The position numbers and the translations under genes were made by a program. This document shows, in pieces, positions 38,132 through 47,278 of a stretch of DNA of 64,000 bases. The stretch is taken from NCBI GenBank assembly GCA_963785425.1, contig CAWAVG010000004.1, positions 806,001 to 870,000 on the forward strand. The letters are read 5' to 3'. The notes beneath the pieces are model-generated. The model searched no databases, was not told where the DNA came from, and saw only the letters and a list, made by a program, of their open reading frames with translations. Positions within the stretch are counted from its first letter, which is position 1; every line of letters begins with the position of its first letter. This DNA is from RYN-133 sp963785425. Lineage in GTDB: Bacteria > Actinomycetota > Actinomycetes > Mycobacteriales > Jatrophihabitantaceae.

Positions 38132-38198
38132 GTCGCGAACCTCCTGATGGGGCGGCTGACCCGACCAACCTAGTCCGGTAACATTTTCCAGCGTCCCT

Positions 38199-38280
38199 GG
38201 CGGGTTGCCCGAGTGGTCAAAGGGAGCGGTCTGTAAAACCGCCGGCTCAGCCTACGTTGGTTCGAACCCAACACCCGCCA
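38199..38280 (+). tRNA. tRNA-Tyr (GTA)
   Basis: The acceptor GGCGGGT (38199-38205) pairs with ACCCGCC (38273-38279), discriminator A at 38280, followed by an encoded CCA-like CCA. The anticodon loop CTGTAAA contains GTA. A long variable arm (GGCTCAGCC region) gives the class II shape expected for bacterial tRNA-Tyr. The TTCGAAC T-loop is intact. The 3' part overlaps the end of the beta-lactamase-like gene on the other strand. Confidence 0.93.
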
Positions 38281-39070
38281 CCACAGCCCGAATCCCGTCC
38301 CCGATCCGGCGCATCGCGCGCAGCACCGGGCCGCGGGTCGCGACATCGGCCTCAGGCCAGTTGCACAGGACGGCGTACGAGACCGCCGCCGTCGCGGACG
38401 CGACCACGCCGACATCGGCCCGGACGCCCGCGTCGGTGCCGGTCTTGTTCCACAGCCGAAGCCCGAGGTCGGCCACGTCGTGGGCCAGCGGATCCAGGTC
38501 GAACGCGCCCGCCACCATGGACAGGTCGGCGCCGTGCGCCAGCCAATCGAGGACGGGCGATCGCGCCGAGTACAGCCCCTGCACGATCTCGACCCAGTCG
38601 TCGGCACACCCGTCGCTCAACGACGGCGGATCGCCGGCTGACCGGACGTCACGCACGTAGTCGTGCAGCATCGACCCGCCCGGGGCAACCGAACGAGCCA
38701 GTGCCTGGATCGGCGTCCAGCCCGCAGAGATCGATCGCCGCGTTCGTCGCCCAGTTGTCGCTGACGGCACCGATCAGCAGGGCCACATCGGCGACGGGCA
38801 GAGTGTCGATCGTCATCGCATGCCACAGACCGGAGTCGCGGACGGGCGCGACCCGGCGGCGATCGACCAGCGCGGCCGCATCGAGACCGCCGCCGGCGAG
38901 CCTGTTCGCCAGCTCCATCAGCACGAAGATCTTGGCCACGCTCGCCGTGCGCACGAGGTCGCCGGCGCGGTGCTGCGCGAGCGGCCCGGGCGCTGCATCG
39001 CGCCGCACCGAGACCGACCATCGCGCGCCGAGGCGCACCGTGTCGGCGAGCGAACGGCATCGAGATCCAC
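38252..39070 (-). CDS. Class A beta-lactamase-like serine hydrolase, frameshifted
   Basis: Three beta-lactamase motifs appear in order: SVAK (SxxK, nucleophile serine) in RTASVAKIFVLMEL, SDN in GAVSDNWATNAAIDLCGL, and KTG in LWNKTGTDAGVRADVGVV. The frame shifts near 38,715, after LCGLDA, and probably once near the start, where VDLDAVRS joins LADTVRLGARW from a GTG at 39070. No signal peptide is visible, so a cytoplasmic serine hydrolase rather than a secreted resistance enzyme is likely. The last codons (GVGFEPT) read through the antisense of tRNA-Tyr; the natural end may be altered. Confidence 0.7.
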
Positions 39071-39190
39071 CTCGTCAATCTATGAGGACACGTCCGAATC
39101 GTGATCGACGATGTCCTTGACTCAGCGGGTGCGTACGGCCAGCCTGACCGAAGCACCGTCCTCCACGACCGCAACATATTGGGGCATTTC

Positions 39191-40051
39191 ATGCGTATCA
39201 GGCGACCACTCGCTATCGCTGCTGCCGGCGCACTTGCGCTGACACTGGCGTCCTGCTCGTCCAGCGGGGGTAGCGGTTCGGGTTCCGGCTTCGGCGACTG
39301 CAAGGTCACGAGCAAGAAGAACAGCATCTCGCTCAAGCCGGTCTCGTCCGGCACGCTCACCGTCGAGACCACGCTCCCCGCCCAGGGTTGGTGGAACGGC
39401 ACGACGCCCGAGTCGATCAAGAGCGGCTACGAGTACTGCATGGCGGCCAACCTCGCCAACATGGCGGGTCTGTCGTCGGTCACGGTCAAGAACGTGTCCT
39501 TCGACCAGCTGGTCGCCGGCCGCACGAACAGCTTCGACCTCGCGTTCGCCGAGATCTCGATCACGCCCGAGCGGGCCAAGGTCGTCGACTTCTCGACCCC
39601 GTACTTCGACTCGAACATCGGCGTCCTGACCAAGAAGGGCGCGGGCGTCACCGCCGACAACATCAACTCCAAGACGTGCGCGGCGTACTCGGGGACGACG
39701 TCGGTGCCGTTCATCCAGGACAAGCTCAAGTGCAACGCCCGCGTGTATCCCAACTCGCAGACGCTGTACCAGGGTGTGCTGTCCGGGCAGGTCGATGCCG
39801 CATTCCTCGACACTGCGATCGTGCTCGCCGAGGCGAAGGCCACCGGCGGCAGGCTCGAAGTGGCGGGGCAGTACAAGACCGGTGAGAAGTACGGCGCGAT
39901 CTATCCCAAGGGTTCGGCCAACGAGAAGGCTTTCAACCAGGGCATCCAGACGATGATCAAGGACGGCACGCTCAACACGCTGTCCAAGACGTACCTCGGA
40001 CCTGCCTTCGGCGGCGACCCTTCCTCGGTTCCGGTCTGGACGATCAAGTAA
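39191..40051 (+). CDS. ABC transporter substrate-binding lipoprotein (amino-acid type)
   Basis: The 286-residue protein has a lipoprotein signal (MRIRRPLAIAAAGALALTLA followed by SCSSSGG, lipobox LASC), then a family 3 solute-binding domain with SVTVKNVSFDQLVAGRTNSF, DLAFAEISITPERAKVVDFS and FSTPYFDSNIGVL, which is typical for polar amino acids. It would capture substrate outside the membrane and deliver it to the permease encoded next. The ATG at 39191 fits the signal peptide; the open frame upstream does not. The permease begins seven bases after its stop. Confidence 0.88.
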   Translation: MRIRRPLAIAAAGALALTLASCSSSGGSGSGSGFGDCKVTSKKNSISLKPVSSGTLTVETTLPAQGWWNGTTPESIKSGYEYCMAANLANMAGLSSVTVKNVSFDQLVAGRTNSFDLAFAEISITPERAKVVDFSTPYFDSNIGVLTKKGAGVTADNINSKTCAAYSGTTSVPFIQDKLKCNARVYPNSQTLYQGVLSGQVDAAFLDTAIVLAEAKATGGRLEVAGQYKTGEKYGAIYPKGSANEKAFNQGIQTMIKDGTLNTLSKTYLGPAFGGDPSSVPVWTIK

Positions 40052-40058
40052 GGGACCA

Positions 40059-41153
40059 ATGAGTACCTCGCAGCTCGTCAGCCAGGAGGTACAGCCCGCT
40101 CCGCCGGCGAGCAAACCGAAGCCGATCACCGGCGTCGCCGTCATCGGGTTGCTGCTCGCGCTGCTCGGCGTCGCGGTGATGGTCGACGGGATGATCCGGC
40201 TGCGCGACTACAACCACGGCAACGCCGGTGCCACGATCGTCGGCGGCGTGTTCGTCGTCGTGTCGCTGTATCCGCTGTGGCCGACGCTGCGGGCGTTCGT
40301 CGCTGCCCGAAGACGGGCCGCGCTCATGCGTGAGGACGAGGTCGTCGAGGCGCGGCGCTGTGCTGCGGGCGGCCGTGAAGAGGCGTTCATCGCGATGGGC
40401 TACGCCGCCGCCGCGCTGATCGTGGGGGGCCTGCTCGAGATGGCCTTCGCGAACGCCGGCGGCATCGTCCAGACGTTCTTCCAGGCACATGCGTGGCGCC
40501 TGTCGTTCTCGGAGATGATCCACGCGTTCTGGACGAACATCTGGGCGGCGGTAGTCGCGCAGATCTTCGTGCTGGCGTTCGGCCTGCTGCTCGCGATCAT
40601 GCGCATGTTGCCGGGACGGGCGGGCGCACCGCTGCGCATGATCGCGCTGGTCTACTGCGACATCTTCCGCGCGATCCCTGCGATCGTGACGATCCTGCTG
40701 ATCGTCTTCGGAACTCCGCTCGCGTTTCCGTCGGTGGCGAAGTGGGATCCGGTGTGGCTCGGCATCATTGCCCTGTCGATGACGTACTCGGCGTACGTCG
40801 CCGAGGTCTACCGCGCGGGGCTCGCGTCGATCCACCCGAGCCAGAGCGCCGCGGCGCGATCACTAGGGCTCAGCTACACGCAGACGCTGCGCACGGTGCT
40901 CGTGCCGCAGGCCGTGCGCCGCGTCATCCCGCCGCTGCTGAACGACTTCATCAGCCTGCAGAAGGACACCGCGCTGCTGTCGACGGCGAGCATCGCCGAG
41001 GTCGTGCTGACCTCGACGCTGTGGCAGAGCAAGCTGTTCAACCTGTCGCCGGTGACCCTGGCCGCCGCGTTCTTCATCATCATCACCATTCCGCAGGCGC
41101 GCTTCGTCGACTACCTGATAAACCGCGGCGCGCGACGGCGGGGGCAGCGCTGA
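40059..41153 (+). CDS. Amino-acid ABC transporter permease
   Basis: The 364-residue membrane protein has two extra N-terminal helices and then the HisM/GlnP-type permease domain (IWAAVVAQIFVLAFGLLLAI, then YCDIFRAIPAIVTILLIVFG). The EAA loop that contacts the ATPase reads AARSLGLSYTQTLRTVLVPQ. It imports the ligand bound by the adjacent lipoprotein. Its stop overlaps the ATG of the ATP-binding gene by one base. Confidence 0.9.
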   Translation: MSTSQLVSQEVQPAPPASKPKPITGVAVIGLLLALLGVAVMVDGMIRLRDYNHGNAGATIVGGVFVVVSLYPLWPTLRAFVAARRRAALMREDEVVEARRCAAGGREEAFIAMGYAAAALIVGGLLEMAFANAGGIVQTFFQAHAWRLSFSEMIHAFWTNIWAAVVAQIFVLAFGLLLAIMRMLPGRAGAPLRMIALVYCDIFRAIPAIVTILLIVFGTPLAFPSVAKWDPVWLGIIALSMTYSAYVAEVYRAGLASIHPSQSAAARSLGLSYTQTLRTVLVPQAVRRVIPPLLNDFISLQKDTALLSTASIAEVVLTSTLWQSKLFNLSPVTLAAAFFIIITIPQARFVDYLINRGARRRGQR

Positions 41154-41896
41154 TGGCATTCCTCGAGATCGACAACGTCCACAAGTCGTTCGGGGCCAAC
41201 GAGGTTCTCAAGGGCGTCACCCTGAATGTCGAACGGCACGAAGTGGTGTGCCTGATCGGCGCCTCCGGTTCGGGCAAGTCGACGCTGCTGCGCTGCGTGA
41301 ACGCGCTCGAAGACATCAGCGCCGGTGAGATCCGCATCGACGGCGACACGGTCAGCGGCGCCGGTGTCGATCTCAACAGGTTGCGCCGTGACGTGGGCAT
41401 CGTGTTCCAGAGTTACAACCTGTTCCCGCACATGTCGGTGCTCGAGAACATCACCTTGGCACCGACGCGCATCGAAAACATCCCGAAGCAGGAGGCACGT
41501 GACCGGGCGATGGCGCTGCTGACCTCCGTCGGCATGGTAGAGAAGGCGAAGGCGTATCCGGACAGCCTGTCCGGCGGCCAGCAACAGCGCGTCGCGATCG
41601 TCCGGGCGCTCGCGATGCAGCCACGCGTGATGCTGCTCGACGAGATCACCGCCGCCCTCGACCCGGAACTCGTCGGCGACGTTCTCGAGATCGTCCGCGA
41701 ACTCGCGCACGGCGGCCTCACGATGCTGCTGGCCACGCACGAGATGGGCTTCGCCAGAGAGGTCGCGAGCCAGGTGTGCTTCCTCGACGCCGGCTCGATC
41801 CTCGAACGCGGCACACCGCAGGACATCTTCGAGAACCCGCGCGAGGAGCGCACCCAGCAATTCCTGAGCCGCGTGGTGAAGTCGGGACGGCTCTAG
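41153..41896 (+). CDS. Amino-acid ABC transporter ATP-binding protein
   Basis: The 247-residue ATPase shows Walker A (GASGSGKST), the Q-loop (FQSYNLFPHMSVLENI), the signature LSGGQQQRVAIVRAL, Walker B (VMLLDEITAALDPE) and the switch histidine (LLATHEMGFARE). Sequence style matches GlnQ/HisP polar amino-acid importers. It completes a three-gene operon. Its stop is one base from the stop of the convergent secreted repeat protein. Confidence 0.95.
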   Translation: MAFLEIDNVHKSFGANEVLKGVTLNVERHEVVCLIGASGSGKSTLLRCVNALEDISAGEIRIDGDTVSGAGVDLNRLRRDVGIVFQSYNLFPHMSVLENITLAPTRIENIPKQEARDRAMALLTSVGMVEKAKAYPDSLSGGQQQRVAIVRALAMQPRVMLLDEITAALDPELVGDVLEIVRELAHGGLTMLLATHEMGFAREVASQVCFLDAGSILERGTPQDIFENPREERTQQFLSRVVKSGRL

Positions 41897-41897
41897 C

Positions 41898-43091
41898 TCA
41901 GAACACCGCACCCTGGTCGGCGAACGGGTGCTCGACTTGAGTGTCGCCGCGCGTATGCGAACCGACGCCACGGCACAGGCCACTGGACAGGCATGCAACT
42001 GCACCGAGGATCGTCGCCGACGAGTGCCGTGCCGGGCGGGCCGACACGACCTGCGTGCGCCCGTTGTGGAACCGCTCGACGAGCGGGATCACCTGGCCCG
42101 CTCCGAACTCGGCGGACGTGCGATCGGTCGTACCGACGGCGACGCACTCGGTAGGAGTCGGACACGAGACGGCGTTGAGGTCCCTCGAGTGGAGCCTCTT
42201 GCGAGCGCCGGGGTGCAGCGTGCGCCACACGTCGCCGTTCCAGTGGTAAGCGGCGGCGGCGTCCTCCTCCTTGAGTTGGAAGTTGAAGCCGACCGCCGTG
42301 CAGGACGAGGCAGCGACGCAGTCGAGGTCGGTGAGGTTGATCGCGGACTGCACGCCCACGAGATTGTCGACGTGGGCCGTCCACCGGCCGTTCGCCAGTT
42401 GCAACCGGTGCAGGTGGTTGCCCCTGCCGGGCGCGAAGATCACCGTGCAGGTCTGTCGCGACACGCACGCCACACCCTCCATCCGGCCGCGCGAATCGCG
42501 GTGCACCTCGTGCCACTTGCGTCCGTTCCACGACGCGACGACGCCGTAGGACGGCCGTTGCTTGTCGTTGTCCGCGAAGTTGGAGCCGATGGCGACGCAG
42601 AAGCGCGCGGCGGGGCACGAGACGGCAGTGAATTGATGCGAACCCCGCATGCCGAACGTCGGTGCCGGCAGCCTCCGCCACCTCGTTCCGTTCCAGCGCT
42701 CGACCAGGGCGTCGAAGTGTCGGGTGCTCAGCGGAGGTCGCTGGTAGAACCCGACGGCCATGCAGGCAGTCGTCGACGAGCACGAGATCGACTTGGCCTG
42801 CAGATAGGCGTTGGGCGGCGTCGGGCTCGGCATCACCTGCCAGCGCGAACCCGTCCAGCGTTCGAAAAGCGTGCGGTACTTCCCGCCTGTCCGCGCATAG
42901 CCCACAGCCAGACAGTGCGAGCGGTCGACGCAGGAGACGTCGTTCAGTTCGGCGCGCCCTGCCTTGGGCGGATACCCGGCCGCGACGATTCCCATCCGCT
43001 GCCGGGGAGCGGCCCCGTGCGCCGGGCCGGCCGGGCCCAGGGCGGTCAGCACGAGAATCAGGATGATGAATGCGCCCCGGTGTCCGGTCAT
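41898..43091 (-). CDS. Secreted seven-repeat protein (C-x5-C repeats)
   Basis: I do not know a function. The 397-residue protein has a signal peptide (MTGHRGAFIILILVLTALGP...) and seven repeats of a motif C-x5-C-x2-[VI]-G, such as SCVDRSHCLAVG, SCSSTTACMAVG, SCPAARFCVAIG, DCVAASSCTAVG and SCPTPTECVAVG, most followed by ERW-NG-R-W. Spacing of about 45-60 residues and the strand-turn pattern suggest a beta-propeller-like fold with one disulfide per blade. Probably extracellular. It lies next to a LysE exporter gene in the same direction with a 21-base gap. Confidence 0.75.
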   Translation of the reverse strand: MTGHRGAFIILILVLTALGPAGPAHGAAPRQRMGIVAAGYPPKAGRAELNDVSCVDRSHCLAVGYARTGGKYRTLFERWTGSRWQVMPSPTPPNAYLQAKSISCSSTTACMAVGFYQRPPLSTRHFDALVERWNGTRWRRLPAPTFGMRGSHQFTAVSCPAARFCVAIGSNFADNDKQRPSYGVVASWNGRKWHEVHRDSRGRMEGVACVSRQTCTVIFAPGRGNHLHRLQLANGRWTAHVDNLVGVQSAINLTDLDCVAASSCTAVGFNFQLKEEDAAAAYHWNGDVWRTLHPGARKRLHSRDLNAVSCPTPTECVAVGTTDRTSAEFGAGQVIPLVERFHNGRTQVVSARPARHSSATILGAVACLSSGLCRGVGSHTRGDTQVEHPFADQGAVF

Positions 43092-43112
43092 GGTCGGCCT
43101 CCGAGGTGCACG

Positions 43113-43757
43113 CTAATCCGGCCGGCCGGTGAAGGCGAGCCCGACACCGACCCCGATCACGGTGACACCGCCGATCCCGCCGATCCGCTCGAGGCGGCGC
43201 GGCGAACGTTCGAACCACGACCGCGCGGCGCCTGCGCCGAGCGCCCACGCAGTGTCGTTCACGAGGCCGACCACCAGAAAGATCAGCCCGAGCACGAGCA
43301 GTTGCAGCGGCACGGCGCCGGCACCGCGGTCGACGAACTGTGGCAGCACGGCGACGAAGAACACCGTGCCCTTCGGGTTGGTCGCGCCGACGAAGAACCC
43401 TTCACGCAACACCCGCGCGGTCGACTTGGGGCGGACGACGCCGGTGATCGCGCTCGGCAACTCGCGGCGGTGCCGCACCGCCTGCACGCCGAGGAACACC
43501 AGATAGGCGGCGCCGATCAGCTTGAGCACGGTGAACGCCGCAACCGACCGCTCGACGACGGTGCCCACGCCGACGGCGACCAGCACGACCTGCACGAGGC
43601 CGCCGAGGGAGTTGCCGACGACCGTCGTCAGGCCGCCGCGGCGTCCCATGACGAGCGTGCGGCTCACGACGAACAGCACGCTCGGCCCGGGAATGACGAC
43701 CAGCACCACCGACGCGAGCACGAACGCGAGCAGGTGTGTCCCGGAGATCACGCGCAC
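43113..43757 (-). CDS. LysE/RhtB-family exporter
   Basis: The 214-residue membrane protein has six hydrophobic helices and the LysE-superfamily pattern VLVVIPGPSVLFVVSRTLVMG near the start, then GNSLGGLVQVVLVAVGVG and FLVFLGVQAVRHRR. These proteins export amino acids or homoserine lactones. It starts at an ATG at 43757, four bases from the LacI-type regulator stop. Confidence 0.88.
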   Translation of the reverse strand: MRVISGTHLLAFVLASVVLVVIPGPSVLFVVSRTLVMGRRGGLTTVVGNSLGGLVQVVLVAVGVGTVVERSVAAFTVLKLIGAAYLVFLGVQAVRHRRELPSAITGVVRPKSTARVLREGFFVGATNPKGTVFFVAVLPQFVDRGAGAVPLQLLVLGLIFLVVGLVNDTAWALGAGAARSWFERSPRRLERIGGIGGVTVIGVGVGLAFTGRPD

Positions 43758-43760
43758 AGC

Positions 43761-44774
43761 CTACGAGCGGGGGCGCCGTTCGCCGGATCCGCGCGGGATC
43801 AGGCGCACCGGGAGCACCTCGCGCCGCACGGGCACGCGGCTGCCCGCGATGCGTTCGAGCAACATCGTGGTCGCGCGCCGGCCGAGCTCGGCAGCGTCGG
43901 CGGTGACTACGGTCGCGGGCATCGGCAGCAGATCGGCCAGGCGGAAGTCGTCGAACCCCACGACCGCGACACGTGCGCCGACTGCATCGATAGCGCGAAG
44001 CGCGCCCTCGCACAGGAAGTTCGTCGACGCGAAGATGGCTGTCGGCGGACGGCGCTGCGCAAGCAGGTCGTGCGTGGCGGCCTGCGCCGCAGCCACCGTG
44101 CCGTGCTCGAGCAGGACGACGAGCTCGGGATCGGGCGCAAGCCCCGCACCGCGTAGTGCCCGGCGGTATCCGTTCGTACGTTGCCCGGTCGTGTAGTACG
44201 ACGGCGCCACCAGCATCGCGATGCGCCGGTGGCCCTGATCGATCAGGTGTTGCGTGGCGAGGAAGCCGCCCTTGTCGTTGGCGACGAGCACGGCATCGGT
44301 CTCGACACCGTGCGCCGGCCGGTCGATGAGCACGATCGGCGTCTCGGACCGCAGCGCCCGCTGCAGGAACCCCGTGTCACGCCGCACCGGCACCAGCATC
44401 ATGCCGGCGATGCGCCGGGCGAACAGTTCCCGGACGGAGCCTTGCTCGGTTGCGACGTCCTCGTCGACCGAGCTGACCATCACGGCATACCCCGATGCCC
44501 GCGCGACGTCGAGCGCGCTGCGTGCGATCGCCGCGTAGAACGGGTTGGTGAGATCGCCGAGCACCAGCGCGATGGTCGACGACGTCATACCGGGACGCAG
44601 CGCGCGGGCTACGTCGTTGCGGTGGAAGCCGAGTTCCTCGATCGCGCGCAGCACGCGCTCGGCGGTGGTCGGACGCACCGACGTGCCGCCGTTGACCACG
44701 CGCGACACCGTCCCGACGCCGACTCCGGCGCGGTGGGCAACATCGCGCATGGTGGGTTCTCTCGCCGCGACCAC
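43761..44774 (-). CDS. LacI-family transcriptional regulator
   Basis: The 337-residue protein has the N-terminal helix-turn-helix TMRDVAHRAGVGVGTVSRVVNGGTSVRP and hinge helix ELGFHRNDVARALR, followed by a sugar-binding-protein-like effector domain (TIALVLGDLTNPFYAAIARS). It is divergent from the sugar-binding protein gene at 44928, and the 153-base gap contains two LacI-type operators. It is the likely repressor of that cluster. The effector is unknown; a mannoside is inferred from the GH38 gene. Confidence 0.9.
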   Translation of the reverse strand: MVAAREPTMRDVAHRAGVGVGTVSRVVNGGTSVRPTTAERVLRAIEELGFHRNDVARALRPGMTSSTIALVLGDLTNPFYAAIARSALDVARASGYAVMVSSVDEDVATEQGSVRELFARRIAGMMLVPVRRDTGFLQRALRSETPIVLIDRPAHGVETDAVLVANDKGGFLATQHLIDQGHRRIAMLVAPSYYTTGQRTNGYRRALRGAGLAPDPELVVLLEHGTVAAAQAATHDLLAQRRPPTAIFASTNFLCEGALRAIDAVGARVAVVGFDDFRLADLLPMPATVVTADAAELGRRATTMLLERIAGSRVPVRREVLPVRLIPRGSGERRPRS

Positions 44775-44866
44775 GCTCGGACCGCCTTTCCTGCCGTCAT
44801 CGTAGTGACCGGCGATGCCGCACGTATCGAATATTTACGACAAATCGTTGACCAGCGCATGTCCGC

Positions 44867-44898
44867 TTGGTTACGTTTCCAAATGGATACGTTGCCAA
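44867..44898. promoter_or_regulatory. Two LacI-type operators in front of the sugar importer cluster
   Basis: Two near-palindromic sites with an ACGT centre lie side by side: TTGGTTACGTTTCCAA (44867-44882) and ATGGATACGTTGCCAA (44883-44898). Both have TGG/CCA outer halves around a central CG, as in typical LacI-family operators, and their centres are 16 bases apart. A possible -35 box TTGACC is at 44848-44853 with a weak -10 at about 44871, so binding would block the promoter of the sugar-binding protein gene. Confidence 0.7.
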
Positions 44899-44927
44899 AC
44901 CCGTCCCGGACCGCCGGAGGTTCTGCC

Positions 44928-46296
44928 ATGAGACGCCGCGCGCTGTTTGCCGCCATCGCCGCCACCTTGCTGACCAGCGGAGCACTTTCCGCTTGTTCCA
45001 GCAGCGGATCGGGATCGTCCAACACGATCACGGTCGCCTACCAGAAGTTCGGCAGCTTCACCCAGATGGACCAGCACATGAAGAAGGTCAAGGCCGAGTA
45101 CGAGAAGGCCAACCCGAAGATGACCGTGAAGCTCGAGCCGATCCAGGCGGACGAGAACGACTACTACACCAAGCTCGACCTGATGAACCGCTCGGCATCG
45201 ACCGCGCCGGACGTGCTGTACGAGGACACCTTCCTGGTGAACTCCGACATCAGCGCCGGCTACCTCGCTGCCGCTCGACCAGTACTTGAACAAGTGGTCG
45301 GACTGGTCGCAGTTCACCGACGCCGCGAAGACCGCCGGCAAGGGCCAGGACGGCAAGACCTACGGCGTCCCGATGGGCACCGACACCCGCGGGCTCTACT
45401 ACAACAAGCAGATCTTCGCCAAGGCCGGCCTGCCGACCGAACTGGCAGCCGAAGAGCTGGAACGACATCCTCACCGCCGCCCGCACGATCAAGCAGAAGG
45501 TGCCGGGCGTCACTCCCGTTCAACGATCTACTCGGGCAAGGCGCGCCGGCGAGGGCGCGACGATGCAGGGCCTCGAGATGCTGCTGTACGGCACCGGTGA
45601 CACCCTGTACGACGCCGCGTCGAAGAAGTGGATCGTGTCGAGCAAGGGCCTGACCGACTCGTTCAACTTCCTCAAGACCGTCTTCAGCGAGGGGCTCGGC
45701 CCGACCCCGCAGGACGCGCTCGACCCGCAGTTGGGCACCAAGGTGTCGCACCGACCTGATCCCGAAGCGGCAAGCTCGCGATCGACCTGGACGGCTCGTG
45801 GCAGACCGGCAACTGGAAGAAGACCGGCGAGCCAAGCCCTGGCCGCAGTACAGCAAGGTGCTCGGCACCGCGACGATGCCGACCGCAGAACGGCGCGGCA
45901 CCGGGCTTCGACCAGCATGTCCGGCGGCTGGCTGCTCTCGGTCGGCGCGCACGCCAAGAACAAGCAGGCCGCGTTCGACTTCATCGCCTGGCGCTGAACA
46001 AGGACAACTCGCTGTCCTACGACAATCGCCGCCAGCCAGATCGCCGAGCGCAAGCGACGTCGCCGCCGACCCGACGTACACAGTCGAACGACCCGTTCAC
46101 GCCGTTCTTCACCAGCCTGGTGAAGTACACCCACTTCCGGCCGGCCTACTCGCAGTACCCGAAGGTCTCCGACGCGATCCAGACCGCGATGGAGGCGGTG
46201 ATGACCGAACCAGTCGTCGGTCGGCGACGCGCTGAGTCAGCTCGCCGACGACCGTCAAGAGCGAGGTCGGCGCCGACAACGACGACGGCGAACTGA
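44928..46296 (+). CDS. Sugar ABC transporter substrate-binding lipoprotein, multiple frameshifts
   Basis: The protein starts MRRRALFAAIAATLLTSGAL and LSACSSSGSG, a lipoprotein signal, and continues ITVAYQKFGSFTQMDQHMKK, family 1 (sugar) solute-binding. The frame is intact to about 45,270. From there single-base shifts recur, but translated pieces in rotation (LDQYLNKWSDW, YGVPMGTDTRGLYYNKQIFA, WNDILTAA, GEGATMQGLEMLLYGTGDTL, SFNFLKTVFSEGLGPTPQD, MSGGWLLSVGAHAKNKQAAF, KVSDAIQTAMEAVM) give a full-length protein to a TGA at 46294-46296. No in-frame stops other than those caused by shifts. ATG at 44928 follows a GGAGG site. Confidence 0.8.
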
Positions 46297-46312
46297 TAGT
46301 CGCCGGGCACGA

Positions 46313-47278
46313 GTGCGCCTGCTCCGACCGAGACGGCGCCGGCCCCGCCGGCGCAGCGGCGCGCGCGGGTCCGGCGCGGGCCGTCCGTCGCTGCGCAGGC
46401 TCGCGCCGCTGCTGCCGGCGGTGGTGCTGCTGCTGCTGTTCTTCGCCGGGCCGGTGCTGTGGAGCTTCTACACCGCGTTCACCAACCAGTCGCTGTCCGG
46501 CGCCGGCGCGTCGACGCCGCACTTCATCGGCCTCGACAACTTCACCCGCATGTGGTCACGACCCGATCTTCGTCAAGTCGCTGCGTGCTGACCGTCGATC
46601 TTCGTCGTCGGCTCGGCGGTGATCGGGCAGAACACGCTCGGGCTGCTGATCGCGCTGCTGATGCGCGGCCGGCAGCCGCTGTCACGCAGGCGTCGGTCTC
46701 GCTGGTCGTGGTCGGCGCGTGGGTGATGCCCGAGATCGTGGCCGCGTTCTGCTGGTACGCCTTCCTCAACCCGGACGGCTCGCTCAACCACTGGCTCAAG
46801 TGCGATCGGCGTCTCGCAGAACTGGCTCTACACCGCGCCGATGTTCGCGGTCATCCTCGCCAACGTCTGGCGCGGCACCGCGTTCTCGATGATGGTCTAC
46901 TCGGCCGCGCTGTCCGACATCCCGCCGGAGATCGAGGAGGCGGCCGCGATCGACGGGGCCGGCGGACTGCGCGCGGCTGCTGGTACGTGACGCTTCCCGA
47001 TGATCCGGCGCTCGATCCTCACCAACCTGATGCTGATCACGCTGCAGACGCTGGCCGTCTTCACGACGATCTACGTGCTGACCGGCGGCGGGCCGGGCAA
47101 CGAGAGCTCGACGACGCCGGTCTACATGTACGAGCAGGCGTTCAAGTTCTACGACCTCGGCTACGGCACCGCGATGGCGCTCGTGCTGCTGGTGGTCGGC
47201 GCGCTGTTCTCGCTGGTCTACCTACGCTTCGTCGGGCGTGGAGGAGCGATGATGCGCGAGCGATCGAGCCGCCGATGA
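46313..47278 (+). CDS. Sugar ABC transporter permease 1, frameshifted
   Basis: A MalF/UgpA-type permease. Pieces in rotating frames include LAPLLPAVVLLLLFFAGPVL, WSFYTAFTNQSLSGAGAST, GLLIALLMRG, VVVGAWVMPEIVAAFCWYAF, NVWRGTAFSMMVYSAALSDI, PPEIEEAAAIDGAGG (the EAA loop) and RRSILTNLMLITLQTLAVFT. The stop TGA at 47276-47278 overlaps the next ATG. N-terminus is unsure: the region 46313-46390 is low complexity in all frames, and the piece SAPAPTETAPAPPAQRRARV may belong to it. At least six shifts are needed; these lie in the error-dense block. Confidence 0.75.
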
